Origin: UBA6244 sp963676875
Lineage (GTDB): Bacteria > Bacteroidota > Bacteroidia > Bacteroidales > F082
Length of the DNA: 64,000 nucleotides
Reading direction: 5' to 3'
Assembly: GCA_963676875.1 (NCBI GenBank)
Contig: OY781436.1
Coordinates: 2,480,001 to 2,544,000 of the forward strand
A program made the translations under genes and the position numbers. Within the stretch, counting starts at the first letter, position 1, and the number at the start of each line of letters is the position of its first letter. Below the pieces are notes generated by a model. The model was not told the origin of the DNA and did not search any database. It saw only the letters and a program-made list of their open reading frames with translations. Positions 9,386-18,736 of this stretch are shown here, one piece after another.

Positions 9386-10330
9386 TTAGTATTTTCTGCC
9401 TACAATTTCTTTCAACTTTTCAAATGCAGGATGGTTTTCGCCAAATTGCCCCTCTATTTTCAATTCCATCAGATAGGTGTCGGCGCCCTGTTTGCTTTGC
9501 ATGGCGTTGAGTTCATCTATCACTCGATTGTAGCGTGACAAATCGCCTTTAAAAAGTTCGTTTAAAAACAGAAACTTTTCGTTGATGCCGATGGCCGACC
9601 GGATATTTTGCAGACGTTCCTTTTGTATGCGTCCGGCCACGCTGTTGTCCGATTCTGCCATGGTACGGCTACCCACACTCTCGGGAATGGTCGAAAACAG
9701 ATCGAGGGTGGTTTTTACGGGTTCCGCCTTGGGTTGATGGGTTTTGGGTGGAGGTGGGCTGACAAAATCTTCCTGACGGGGAGTTGCAGGCTTTTCTTCC
9801 ACTGGTTTTACTTCCTGGATAGGAGCAGGTTTTTCTGTAGGTGTCACCTTCTCCTCGATTTCTGTGGGAGGTTCTTGAGGCGTTTCCATGGGTTTCTCAG
9901 CAATTGGCTCCACAGGAGTTTCTACTTTGGGTACTTCCGGTGTTTCCATCACGGGGGAATCCACGGGTTTTGTTTCCTGATCCAGTGTAACATCTTCCGC
10001 AAGGGGTTGTTCCACCTCTACAAAGACAGGTTCTGATGGTTTTGCCGGAGGAGGAGTTGCTTCAAGACGGGGTTCTTTGGGAGGCTCCTCAACGGGTTGT
10101 ATTTCGGGCTTTTTCTCAATAACAACTTTTGGTTTGGTCTGAATATCAGCTACCTTATCGGGATACATTTCAAACTGAAGCATCAAATCATATAGATCCA
10201 GTGCTTTTTTACGTAGCAGTTCCATGTCGAGGGGATGAATCTTGTATCCCACTGGTTTTAATCTATTTACATGCGCTTTGAGCGTGTCGATTTCCAGACT
10301 TAGCCGGAGGAGAAATTTTTCTTTATCCAT
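9386..10330 (-). CDS. Proline/glutamate-rich hypothetical protein
   Basis: 314 residues from the ATG; the frame upstream of it starts only with TTG. There are three parts: an N-terminal helical region (about 1-70), a long low-complexity middle (about 75-210) rich in Pro, Glu, Val and Lys with PxEK-like periodicity, and a conserved-looking helical C-terminus (about 225-314, MAESDNSVAGRIQKERLQNI ... AFEKLKEIVGRKY). No signal peptide or TM, so cytoplasmic. I know similar uncharacterised proteins next to thymidine kinase in Bacteroidetes but no function. It is divergent from tdk and upstream of rsmI. Confidence 0.8.
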   Translation of the reverse strand: MDKEKFLLRLSLEIDTLKAHVNRLKPVGYKIHPLDMELLRKKALDLYDLMLQFEMYPDKVADIQTKPKVVIEKKPEIQPVEEPPKEPRLEATPPPAKPSEPVFVEVEQPLAEDVTLDQETKPVDSPVMETPEVPKVETPVEPIAEKPMETPQEPPTEIEEKVTPTEKPAPIQEVKPVEEKPATPRQEDFVSPPPPKTHQPKAEPVKTTLDLFSTIPESVGSRTMAESDNSVAGRIQKERLQNIRSAIGINEKFLFLNELFKGDLSRYNRVIDELNAMQSKQGADTYLMELKIEGQFGENHPAFEKLKEIVGRKY

Positions 10331-10345
10331 TGGTAAAAAGTTCCT

Positions 10346-10353
10346 TACATTTG
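10346..10353 (+). promoter_or_regulatory. Putative -7 promoter element (TACATTTG) for tdk
   Basis: A TAnnTTTG match 38 bp before the tdk ATG, in the short divergent gap between the Pro-rich protein gene and tdk. No clear -33 TTG at the usual distance. Confidence 0.45.
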
Positions 10354-10391
10354 TTTCCTTCAAAAGTAGAAAGAATATCTAAATCACACCG

Positions 10392-10982
10392 ATGTTTCTT
10401 GAAAAAGACCATAAGAATAATGACAGGGCCGGTTGGATAGAGGTGATCTGCGGTTCCATGTTCTCCGGAAAAACTGAGGAACTTATCCGTCGGCTCAATA
10501 GAGCCCGCATTGCCAAACAAAAAGTGGAAATATTTAAGCCCACCATCGATACCCGCTACGATGAAGAAAATGTGGTGTCGCACGATGCCAAATCCGTGTC
10601 TTCAACTCCGGTGGAAAGTGCCTCTCAAATACTGTTTTATGCAGAAGAATTTGAGGTGGTGGGCATTGATGAAGCCCAATTTTTTGATAATGAATTAATT
10701 CACGTTTGTAATCAATTGGCCGACCAGGGAAAACGTGTGGTGGTGGCAGGTCTTGATATGGATTTTACCGGAAAGCCTTTTGGACCCATTCCTTTGCTTT
10801 TGGCTTCGGCTGAATACGTAACCAAGGTTCACGCCATTTGCATGCGCTGCGGCAATCTGGCCAGTTACTCGCATCGAACCACCCAAGACGAAAAACTGGT
10901 GCTGCTAGGCGAAACCGATGCCTATGAGCCACTGTGCCGAACTTGTTTTGCCGAATCGCGAAAAAAGCAGAAAAGTAAATAG
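10392..10982 (+). CDS. tdk: Thymidine kinase (type II, tetrameric)
   Basis: 196 residues, the usual size of TK1-like enzymes. P-loop GSMFSGKTEELIRR at about 21-34, the DEAQFF catalytic/Walker B segment near residue 97, lasso and substrate loops, and a structural zinc site from two Cys pairs (CMRCG and CRTCF, about 153-182). It phosphorylates thymidine to dTMP in the salvage pathway. It has its own likely promoter and is divergent from the Pro-rich gene. Confidence 0.97.
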   Translation: MFLEKDHKNNDRAGWIEVICGSMFSGKTEELIRRLNRARIAKQKVEIFKPTIDTRYDEENVVSHDAKSVSSTPVESASQILFYAEEFEVVGIDEAQFFDNELIHVCNQLADQGKRVVVAGLDMDFTGKPFGPIPLLLASAEYVTKVHAICMRCGNLASYSHRTTQDEKLVLLGETDAYEPLCRTCFAESRKKQKSK

Positions 10983-11064
10983 GTTTGCTTTGGTGATTGA
11001 TCACGTCCCATTGTTTTTGTTTGTCCTTTTCCGTACCTTTGGCAAGTAATGCCACAAAGCCCAT

Positions 11065-12234
11065 ATGATGTCAAAAACTTCCCAAAATACTAGATCCGAA
11101 TTTGCGTCGGCAAAAAGAGCGAGTGAACAAAGTACTTCCGGCCAAAATCAAATGTTTAACAGCGTAGAAGTGCTCAACAAGCTGCTCAACGTAACCTCTT
11201 CCATGGTGGCCATATTGAATAAAGAAAGGCAGATTGTTTATGCCAATAAACTGTTTTTTAAGAATTTGGGTGCGGCCAACCTGAACACCCTCATTGGTAA
11301 ACGTCCCGGAGAAGCTGTGTTTTGTATGCATGCCATCAATTCTACCGGAGGCTGTGGGACGACTAAATTTTGTACCGTGTGCGGAGCCGTTAACGCCATT
11401 CTAGAAGCGCAATCCGGAGTAGTATCCGAAAAAGAATGTCGCATCATGACTCAGGATCAAAATGCTATGGATTTGAAAGTTACGGCTACACCATATGAGT
11501 GGGAGGGAGAGGAGTTTACCATTTTTGCCATTCAGGATATTAGCAACGAAAAACGTAAGCAAACCCTCGAACGGGCCTTTTTTCATGATATTCTCAACAG
11601 TGCAGGTGGAATTTCGGGTCTGACTTCGGTGTTAGAATTATCGGAAGACCCCAAAGAGATGGCGGAAATGGCCAAGATTATCAATCGTGGAACCAACAAC
11701 CTGATTGAAGAAATAAAATCGCAACGATTGCTTACTGCTGCCGAAAGTGGTAACCTGGTTTTATCGTGTAAGAAACTGGAAACCATTCCCTTTTTGAAGG
11801 AAATAGCCGAGTTATACTCGAAACATGAGGTGATGGCGGGAAAGTATCTTCACATTGATTCCAAAGCTGAAAACATTGAGTTTTTTACGGACCTTTCGTT
11901 GCTGAGGCGCGTGATAGGTAATATGATAAAAAATGCCCTGGAAGCTACTGTACCGGGAAGTGCTGTTACCTTGTTTTGTAAAGAGTCAGGCGATAAGGTA
12001 GTACTTTCAGTTCACAACACCAGTTATATCAATAAAGACGTTCAGCTACAACTTTTTAATCGGTCATTCTCCACTAAAGGCGTGGGTCGTGGTATCGGCA
12101 CCTATAGTATGAAACTTTTTGGGGAGAAATTCCTGAAAGGGGAAGTGGGCTTCGAAAGTGTCCGCGATAAGGGAACTACCTTTTATTTGAAAATTCCCAA
12201 GTGTATAGACGCCTGTAAATCCTCAGATAGTTAA
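11065..12234 (+). CDS. Soluble PAS-domain histidine kinase with a cysteine cluster
   Basis: 389 residues without TM segments. A PAS domain (about 35-160) contains four Cys, C87, C97, C103 and C106 (FCMHAINSTGGCG then FCTVCG). The kinase H-box is FFHDILNSAGG (H174), with an HATPase domain carrying an N-box (MIKNALEA) and G-boxes (KGVGRGIGTYSMKLF). No receiver domain and no adjacent regulator, so the cognate partner is elsewhere. The Cys set could bind a metal or an Fe-S cluster, or respond to redox; that is inference. It follows tdk with an 82 bp gap. Confidence 0.9.
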   Translation: MMSKTSQNTRSEFASAKRASEQSTSGQNQMFNSVEVLNKLLNVTSSMVAILNKERQIVYANKLFFKNLGAANLNTLIGKRPGEAVFCMHAINSTGGCGTTKFCTVCGAVNAILEAQSGVVSEKECRIMTQDQNAMDLKVTATPYEWEGEEFTIFAIQDISNEKRKQTLERAFFHDILNSAGGISGLTSVLELSEDPKEMAEMAKIINRGTNNLIEEIKSQRLLTAAESGNLVLSCKKLETIPFLKEIAELYSKHEVMAGKYLHIDSKAENIEFFTDLSLLRRVIGNMIKNALEATVPGSAVTLFCKESGDKVVLSVHNTSYINKDVQLQLFNRSFSTKGVGRGIGTYSMKLFGEKFLKGEVGFESVRDKGTTFYLKIPKCIDACKSSDS

Positions 12235-12252
12235 GTTGATGTAAACAAGGTA

Positions 12253-12368
12253 ATACCAACTATAAAATGAAGTTAGCACTACGTTGTTTATGTATTATGC
12301 CCATATAGAATTGAACAGGTTTCAGGAGCGAAGCGAACTTAAAGCTCATTTCAATTCATAATCGGTAT
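12253..12368 (+). repeat. MITE-like interspersed repeat R1, copy B
   Basis: A full 116 bp copy in the convergent gap between the PAS kinase and the epimerase. Both terminal inverted repeats are intact (ATACCAACTATAAAATGAA ... TTCAATTCATAATCGGTAT). Confidence 0.9.
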
Positions 12369-12433
12369 AAGTGGTATGTTGAAACAAAGTCAGTTTCATG
12401 TTTTCCAATCCTTATCCGCCACATATGAAAGCA

Positions 12434-13339
12434 CTATCCTGCAAGACTTATAAGTGCTTCCTTAAGTTTTGTATAGCGGAACGCAAATCCTGCTCCGGTA
12501 ATTTTATCTGCCGAAACCGCTGAACCTTCCAACACCATATCGGCCATTTCGCCCATGATAGCTCGCATCATAAAAGAGGGGACTGGCGGAAAAAAATAGG
12601 GTCGTTTCATCACCTTCGACAGTGTTTTCATGAATTCCTTGTTGCTTGTAATGGCCTGTGCTACTGCATTATAAACCCCGTCGGGGATTTTTTGTTCAAG
12701 AGCATCCACCATCATGGTGCATAAATCATCCACATGAATCCATGGGACAATTTGCTTTCCACTGCCCAGAGGCGCACCCAAACCAAATTTCACCGGAGCG
12801 GCCATCTTGGACAATGCACCTCCATCTTTGGCCAACACAACACCCAGTCGGTATTGAACGGTTTTTATTCCTAGTTCACGGAACGTGTTGGTGGCCTTTT
12901 CCCATCGTTGGGTGGTAGTTCCCAAAAAATCGTTGGCAGGCGGGTCGCTCTCCATAAAAACATGATTGCCCGTGATGGCACCATAATAACCCACCGCTGA
13001 GGCCGCTACCACCATCTGAGGGCGTTTCTTCTGAAGCTTAAACTGTTTTACCAACAATTCCGTTGACTTCACGCGGCTATCCACAATCTCCTGCTTTCGC
13101 TTAGCCGACCATGGTTTGTCGGCAATTCCGGCTCCGGCCAAATGTACCAATGCATCGGCAAATTCAAGGGCTTTGGGCTCGATGGTTCCGGCATCAATAT
13201 CCCATTTAAATGTTTTAAACCGGTCATTTTTACCCGGATTCCTCGATAACCATGCCACCTGATAACCCTTTTGTAACAGCTGATGGGTCAGATGTTTTCC
13301 TACCAAACCACTTCCACCTGAAATAAGTATATTTTTCAT
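12434..13339 (-). CDS. TIGR01777-family NAD(P)-dependent epimerase (SulA/YfcH-like)
   Basis: 301 residues from the ATG; an earlier TTG is less likely. The Rossmann motif ILISGGSGLVGKHL is at the N-terminus, followed by family signatures: LVHLAGAGIADKPWSAKRKQ, SRVKSTELLV, ASAVGYYG, W-E-K-A near the middle, RLGVVLAKDGGALSKM, and C-terminal VLEGSAVSADK. Extended SDR enzymes of this family are widespread with no settled substrate. The MarR gene ends 2 bp upstream, so the two are probably cotranscribed, MarR first. Confidence 0.92.
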   Translation of the reverse strand: MKNILISGGSGLVGKHLTHQLLQKGYQVAWLSRNPGKNDRFKTFKWDIDAGTIEPKALEFADALVHLAGAGIADKPWSAKRKQEIVDSRVKSTELLVKQFKLQKKRPQMVVAASAVGYYGAITGNHVFMESDPPANDFLGTTTQRWEKATNTFRELGIKTVQYRLGVVLAKDGGALSKMAAPVKFGLGAPLGSGKQIVPWIHVDDLCTMMVDALEQKIPDGVYNAVAQAITSNKEFMKTLSKVMKRPYFFPPVPSFMMRAIMGEMADMVLEGSAVSADKITGAGFAFRYTKLKEALISLAG

Positions 13340-13341
13340 AA

Positions 13342-14004
13342 TCAATTATTTATGTATTTTTCTAACAACACTTCCATGCCGGATGATTTATCACAGCGAT
13401 GTATATGCCAGTGGAATGCACTCAGTTTTTCCATCACTTGCGTGGCGTGATGGAGTTCCTCGTCGCTTAGGTTGCCCCGAATAATTTTGGAAGCCTTATA
13501 CATTTCTTCAAAAGCCCCGATAATGGTGGATTGCCCCTTTTCGGTGAGGTACAAGCGTTTGGCTCTTTTGTCGTGCGCGTCACGGAGTTCTTTTATCAAA
13601 CCTAATTTAATTAATCGGTTGACTACTTCCGTTCCCGAAGAAATCTCCATTAATTGCAGTTGAATGAGTTCTGATTTTAGCAACCCCGGCGTTTTAATGA
13701 GCGAGGCCAAACAACCAAACTCTTCCAGCGTTTTAATGTCGGTATCCAACAGTGCTTTTTTTACATAATGTCGTCCAAACCGGTACAAATCGGTAAGCAG
13801 GGTAGAAAATTCCACTTCCGGAAAAAGTTCAGGTCGGTGATTTTCCGATAATGAAAAATCAGGATTAGTTTCATTAAATGCAGGTTTTATCAAAAGTTGC
13901 TTTCGCAAAAAATTAGAGAAATCCAGCAAGTCCTTGTGTTGGTGCTCGCGTGTATATTCTTCCAGATAGGGTAATAGCTCCTTTAATAACTGAAACTGAT
14001 TCAT
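13342..14004 (-). CDS. MarR-family transcriptional regulator
   Basis: 220 residues from MNQFQLLKEL (the frame is open 13 codons further up). A winged-helix region at about 110-185 carries the MarR pattern: SSGTEVVNRLIKLGLIKELR, the wing DAHDKRAKRLYLTEKGQ, then a C-terminal dimer helix. The N-terminal ~80 residues are longer than in minimal MarR proteins. It is divergent from the TonB-dependent receptor 115 bp away, so control of that receptor and of the downstream epimerase is plausible but inferred. Confidence 0.88.
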   Translation of the reverse strand: MNQFQLLKELLPYLEEYTREHQHKDLLDFSNFLRKQLLIKPAFNETNPDFSLSENHRPELFPEVEFSTLLTDLYRFGRHYVKKALLDTDIKTLEEFGCLASLIKTPGLLKSELIQLQLMEISSGTEVVNRLIKLGLIKELRDAHDKRAKRLYLTEKGQSTIIGAFEEMYKASKIIRGNLSDEELHHATQVMEKLSAFHWHIHRCDKSSGMEVLLEKYINN

Positions 14005-14119
14005 TGTAAATATTTTTTTTACAAAGATACATAAATAATACAAAATAATAATATATTTGCAAAATAAAATACAAAAACGTAATAAATATAAATTTGCTCA
14101 GCCATAAATATTGACAACA

Positions 14120-16534
14120 ATGAAATCAACAAATATTATCACGATTCAGAACTTATTCAGGTCATCCAAAGCTTGGCTAATGTTCATATTTGTTTTGATA
14201 ACCGCCATCATGCATGCACAAACCGGATCCATTTCGGGGCGGATTATCGATAAAAACACCAACCAACCCATTCCATTTGCTAACGTAGTTGTTAACGAAA
14301 CCCAATTGGGGGGCACCACGGATATGAATGGAAAATTTGTCATTAACCAAGTGCCCGCCGGCTATGTGCAGTTGGTTTCCACCTATATTGGTTACAAACC
14401 CGCAAAAAGCCGCGACATTTTTGTGAGTCCCAAAAAGCCCGCTACCGTAGAACTGGCCATGGAACCAACTGACAAACAATTGGATGAGGTGGTCATTAGG
14501 GTGGACCCATTTCAGAAACGCATTGAAGCTCCTGTTTCCATGCAAACCATTGGGCTCAAGGAAATTGAAACCAACCCGGGGAGCAACCGCGATATCTCAC
14601 GTGTGATTCAGTCCTTTCCCGGAGTGGGCTCCACACCCAATTTTCGCAACGATGTTATTGTTCGGGGCGGTGGCCCCAGTGAAAGTCGGTTTTTTCTGGA
14701 TGGGGTGGAAATACCTGTTCTCAACCACTTTGCCACACAAGGAGCTTCGGGAGGTCCGGTGGGTATTATCAACGCAGACTTTATCTCACAAGTAAACTAT
14801 TTTTCAGGTGCTTTTCCCGCCTCAGAATACAATGCTTTGAGTGGTGTTTTCGATTTCACACAGAAAGATGGTAACTCCAATCAGCTTTTCGGACAAGTGG
14901 CTCTGGGTGCCAGCGAAGCCTCATTGACCCTGGAAGGTCCTGTGGGCGACAAAGCCACCTACATATTCTCGGTTCGCCGTTCCTATCTTCAGTTTTTGTT
15001 TTCGGCCATCGGATTGCCGTTTTTACCAACTTTCAACGATTACCAATTCAAAACAAAGATCAAATTCAACACGCGCAACGAGCTTACCATCATTAGTTTA
15101 GGTTCTTACGACCGACTCAAACTCAATACCGGAATCAGCAATCCCGACCCCGGACAGGAGTTTATTCTTTCGGAACTCCCCGTCAACAACCAGTGGAGTT
15201 ATACCATTGGCGCTGTGTATAAACATTTTATGAAAAATGGATACCAGCAACTGGTGGTGAGCCGCAATAAGCTGAATAACGAATTTTATAAATATCCGGA
15301 TAATAATGAAGACCTTCCCAAAACCTTTGATTATGCGTCCAATGAAACCGAAAACAAAATTCGTTACGAATATCATTTACAGAAAAATGATATGAAATAC
15401 AGTTTTGGAATTAGCGGTGAGTACGATTATTACGACAACCAAACCTATCAGGCACTTTATATCAACGACTCCGTTACCGAAATAAATTACAGCTCGGATA
15501 TCAACTTATTTAAATACGGCGCCTTCGGACAAGTTTCAAAACCAGTGTTAGATGGACGACTCAATCTTTCTTTGGGAATTCGGGTGGATGCAAATACTTT
15601 TTCCTCCAACATGAGCAATCCCCTCGAACAGCTTTCGCCCCGGTTGTCGGCCTCCTATCTGCTGACGGATGGCATCACCATTAACAGTAGCATCGGCAGA
15701 TATTATCAAATGCCGGCCTACACCACACTGGGATACGCCAACAACCAGGATGTGCTGATCAATAAAAGCGCTTCCTACATAGGTGTTGACCATTATATTT
15801 TAGGTCTGGAACACATTGTCGACAAACATATCATGTGGTCTGCCGAAGGTTTTTACAAAAATTATTTTCAATATCCCATCGATTTGACCACCGGGGCAAG
15901 TGTGGCCAACACCGGTGCCGAATACAGTAGTGTTTCGGGAGCAGTGCCTGTTGCTTCCATTGGCAAGGGACGTGCCTATGGTTTTGAACTGCTCAACCGG
16001 ATGCGTTTTCAAACTTTTACCTTCATTGGTTCATATACCTTTGTCAGAAGCCTGTTTACCGACCTAGCCGGAGACTATATCCCCTCATCTTGGGACAGCC
16101 GCCACCTGATTACCCTTACCGCCACCAAAGACCTGAAACGCAACTGGAGCATGGGTGCCAAATGGCGCTTTGTAGGTGGATTGCCCTACACACCTTACGA
16201 CCTGCAAACCTCCGCCAACGTGCAGGCATGGAATGCCAAAGGAGGTCCGTATCTGGACTACAACCAGTTGAACGACAAGCGTGCCAATGCCTTTCATCAG
16301 CTGGACGTGCGGGTTGATAAAAAATATTTCTACAACAAATGGACCCTGATGTTTTACCTTGACATTCAGAATTTGTACAACTTCCAAAACGAAGGACAAC
16401 CCTATATTATTCGCGAAAAGAATGCCGACGGGAGTTTCAAAACCGTTAACAATGGTCAGGATTATGTGCTCGAGAGCATCGAAAACACCAGTGGCACAGT
16501 ACTTCCGACCATTGGCGTGATGGTGAAATTTTAG
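14120..16534 (+). CDS. TonB-dependent outer membrane receptor
   Basis: 804 residues from the ATG at 14120, with a signal peptide (AWLMFIFVLITAIMHAQ). A CarboxypepD_reg-like domain spans about 38-120 (GSISGRIIDKNTNQPIPFAN ... GTTDMNGKFVINQVPAG), then a plug domain (SRVIQSFPGVGS, VIVRGGGPSESRFFLDGVEI), then a ~600-residue 22-strand barrel ending in the typical aromatic terminus GVMVKF. It imports an unknown substrate using TonB-ExbBD energy. No SusD partner is adjacent, so a siderophore, vitamin or peptide is likelier than a glycan. Divergent from a MarR regulator. Confidence 0.95.
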   Translation: MKSTNIITIQNLFRSSKAWLMFIFVLITAIMHAQTGSISGRIIDKNTNQPIPFANVVVNETQLGGTTDMNGKFVINQVPAGYVQLVSTYIGYKPAKSRDIFVSPKKPATVELAMEPTDKQLDEVVIRVDPFQKRIEAPVSMQTIGLKEIETNPGSNRDISRVIQSFPGVGSTPNFRNDVIVRGGGPSESRFFLDGVEIPVLNHFATQGASGGPVGIINADFISQVNYFSGAFPASEYNALSGVFDFTQKDGNSNQLFGQVALGASEASLTLEGPVGDKATYIFSVRRSYLQFLFSAIGLPFLPTFNDYQFKTKIKFNTRNELTIISLGSYDRLKLNTGISNPDPGQEFILSELPVNNQWSYTIGAVYKHFMKNGYQQLVVSRNKLNNEFYKYPDNNEDLPKTFDYASNETENKIRYEYHLQKNDMKYSFGISGEYDYYDNQTYQALYINDSVTEINYSSDINLFKYGAFGQVSKPVLDGRLNLSLGIRVDANTFSSNMSNPLEQLSPRLSASYLLTDGITINSSIGRYYQMPAYTTLGYANNQDVLINKSASYIGVDHYILGLEHIVDKHIMWSAEGFYKNYFQYPIDLTTGASVANTGAEYSSVSGAVPVASIGKGRAYGFELLNRMRFQTFTFIGSYTFVRSLFTDLAGDYIPSSWDSRHLITLTATKDLKRNWSMGAKWRFVGGLPYTPYDLQTSANVQAWNAKGGPYLDYNQLNDKRANAFHQLDVRVDKKYFYNKWTLMFYLDIQNLYNFQNEGQPYIIREKNADGSFKTVNNGQDYVLESIENTSGTVLPTIGVMVKF

Positions 16535-16645
16535 TTGATCAAAACACTTTGATATGTGGTGGCAGATATCTATTTTTACCGATATATCATTGTAAAAATA
16601 TCTCACGGTTATCAATTAACTCGAACCTGTTTAAATTTTCACTTC

Positions 16646-17506
16646 ATGAAAACACGAATCCTTACCATTGCTGCCATCGTTTTGTTTCTCGTTTCATGCT
16701 CTACCGTTCCTCTAACCGGACGAAAGCAACTCAATATGATACCCAGTAACGAACTCATGTCGATGAGCTATCAGCAATACGGGGATTTTTTAAAAGAGAA
16801 TCCACCCGTAAACAACACCCCTGATGCCCTTATGGTGAAAAAGGTGGGTAAAAATATTCAATATGCTGTGGAGCAATACCTTGCAGACAATAAAATGTCC
16901 AATTTACTCGACGGATATCAATGGGAGTTTAATTTGGTGAACGACAATCAAGTAAACGCTTGGTGTATGCCCGGCGGAAAAGTAGTCGTCTATAAAGGTA
17001 TATTACCCGTGACCAAAAACGAAACCGGTTTGGCCGTAGTCATGGGTCATGAAATTGCCCACGCAATTGCCGAACATGGTGGCGAACGCATGAGCCAGGA
17101 ATTGCTGCGTACGGCCGGTTCGGTGGGCTTGTCGGTAGCCCTGCAAGACCAGCCGGAAGAAACGCAAGCTCTTTGGATGATGGCTTACGGTGCCGGAACG
17201 GAGGTGGCTGCCATATTACCTTACAGCCGTTTGCACGAAAGCGAGGCCGACCACCTGGGATTGATTTTTATGGCCATGGCAGGATATAATCCCGAGGAAG
17301 CGGTGTCGTTCTGGCAACGAATGAGTGCTTCGGCTTCGGGACAAAAACCACCCGAATTTTTAAGTACACATCCCTCCGACCAAACCCGCATTGCCAACTT
17401 ACAAAAGTGGATGCCCGAAGCCATGAAATACTATTCAGGCAAAAAGAGCCCCAACCATAACAAGGGGGGCTCTAAAAAAACTTTCGACATGACCGGTCAT
17501 CCCTGA
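16646..17506 (+). CDS. M48-family zinc metalloprotease lipoprotein
   Basis: 286 residues from MKTRILTIAA; the longer frame starts at a GTG and adds 30 unlikely residues. A lipoprotein signal peptide (LFLVSCSTVP) is followed by the typical PLTGRKQLNMIP segment. The zinc motif HEIAH (H135, H139 from this start) and a later glutamate ligand in HESEADHLG are intact. This matches LoiP/BepA/YcaL-type envelope quality-control proteases. The last ~20 codons also encode a hairpin that can end transcription of the convergent gene (see terminators). Confidence 0.93.
   Translation: MKTRILTIAAIVLFLVSCSTVPLTGRKQLNMIPSNELMSMSYQQYGDFLKENPPVNNTPDALMVKKVGKNIQYAVEQYLADNKMSNLLDGYQWEFNLVNDNQVNAWCMPGGKVVVYKGILPVTKNETGLAVVMGHEIAHAIAEHGGERMSQELLRTAGSVGLSVALQDQPEETQALWMMAYGAGTEVAAILPYSRLHESEADHLGLIFMAMAGYNPEEAVSFWQRMSASASGQKPPEFLSTHPSDQTRIANLQKWMPEAMKYYSGKKSPNHNKGGSKKTFDMTGHP
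17440..17473 (-). terminator. Minus-strand terminator inside the protease coding tail
   Basis: A perfect 8 bp stem AGAGCCCC (17445-17452)/GGGGCTCT (17466-17473). On the minus strand it is followed by a T run (17440-17444), so it can terminate transcripts of the 17530-18522 gene. It lies wholly in the plus-strand protease coding sequence. Confidence 0.65.
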
Positions 17507-17523
17507 TTGTGTGACCGGGTTTT
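17493..17523 (+). terminator. Rho-independent terminator after the M48 protease
   Basis: Stem CCGGTCA (17493-17499)/TGACCGG (17512-17518) followed by GTTTTT. The protease stop codon (17504-17506) is in the loop. Confidence 0.7.
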
Positions 17524-17529
17524 TCGCTT

Positions 17530-18522
17530 TTAGAAATCAATGCTTAATCCTATACCCGGATACACCTTTTGAAAACCGTCTTCAAAGTACAGAAAGGATT
17601 TAATGTTTACTTTTTCTGTAGGTTTTACGATAAAGCCCAAACGGTAAGTATCGTCGGCGAAAAAATTGCTGTTTTTATTGGTCAGAAAACCGGCTTCCAA
17701 TCCGTACCACATGGGTTTGTCAGGGTTTTTTGAAAAGTTGTACGCATAACCAAAACTCAGGAAGTTGTTGATGGTAAAGCTGGTGTTGTTGTCGAACACA
17801 TAGTTCATCTCGTCGGAAATCATGAATCGATGTTTTAGCCTACCCCTGCTTCCGATACCCATAACGGCAGAAAAGCCAATATTCACCATGCCCGTATTCT
17901 TTATCAAAGCGGCACCCATTCCGGCGGTTAGCGCAATTTGGTCAAGATGCCCATTGGAGGTCATTTCTTCATTTGCCTGTTTATACTGACCATCCATGGA
18001 TTCGAAATAGAAATTTTTGGCCATTCTGCCCGGTTTCGAACTTTTGGCAAGGGATTCCGCTACAGCCGTAACCAATTCGGATTGTGTTAGTTGATCCAAT
18101 TGTTCGAAATAGATGAGGATGTCTTCTCCATCAGTAGTCCCACAGCCTTCGTGGTCGGGGGGAATCAGGCGGCACCGGTTGCTGTTGTAATTGATTTTTT
18201 CTTTGTCGTTCAGCATAAATACTTGTTTTGGACTTAAGCTGTCGATGGTCAGGTAACCATTTTGTTTGTAGGTGATATAATACCCTGATCGATTCTGAAT
18301 CCGGGGCTGCAATTGCTCCAAATCCTTCTGAAATTGCTTGAGTAAGGCAATGGCTGTGCCCGATTCGGCCAACTCAGGCAGGTTGTCAGCAGTTACCTTT
18401 ACCGCCAGCGTGGGCGAAACCTGAACCACCAGCGTGTCGTTTATTTGTGCCTGAGCACCGTAGCTGCCCAACCAAAGGATGGCCGCTACCGATAACAATT
18501 TTAGTAATGTAAATTTTTTCAT
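17530..18522 (-). CDS. Hypothetical secreted protein with a probable beta-barrel C-terminus
   Basis: 330 residues with a signal peptide cut after SYGAQA. The first half is soluble and contains a Cys pair (NRCRLIPPDHEGCG). The second half (about 200-330) alternates aromatic and polar residues in short strands (VNIGFSAVMGIGSRGRLKHRF, WYGLEAGFLTNKNS) and ends IGLSIDF, as in outer-membrane barrels. I do not recognise the family. It is a single gene convergent with the M48 protease. Confidence 0.7.
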   Translation of the reverse strand: MKKFTLLKLLSVAAILWLGSYGAQAQINDTLVVQVSPTLAVKVTADNLPELAESGTAIALLKQFQKDLEQLQPRIQNRSGYYITYKQNGYLTIDSLSPKQVFMLNDKEKINYNSNRCRLIPPDHEGCGTTDGEDILIYFEQLDQLTQSELVTAVAESLAKSSKPGRMAKNFYFESMDGQYKQANEEMTSNGHLDQIALTAGMGAALIKNTGMVNIGFSAVMGIGSRGRLKHRFMISDEMNYVFDNNTSFTINNFLSFGYAYNFSKNPDKPMWYGLEAGFLTNKNSNFFADDTYRLGFIVKPTEKVNIKSFLYFEDGFQKVYPGIGLSIDF

Positions 18523-18736
18523 GGTTGCGTTTTTAATAAGTGAATACTTCAGAAATAATTACACTACCAAAAATAAGTGCTTTGATAACCAGATTCTTAA
18601 ATATTAAACGTTTTTAAAGTTTGTTAAGCTTTGTTAGTAAATTAACAACACAGCGAAGGGAGTATATGATACGAATCATTGACTTCCTGATGGTGCATGG
18701 CAATAAGCTATTTTGTACCTTTACTTTTTCAATCTC

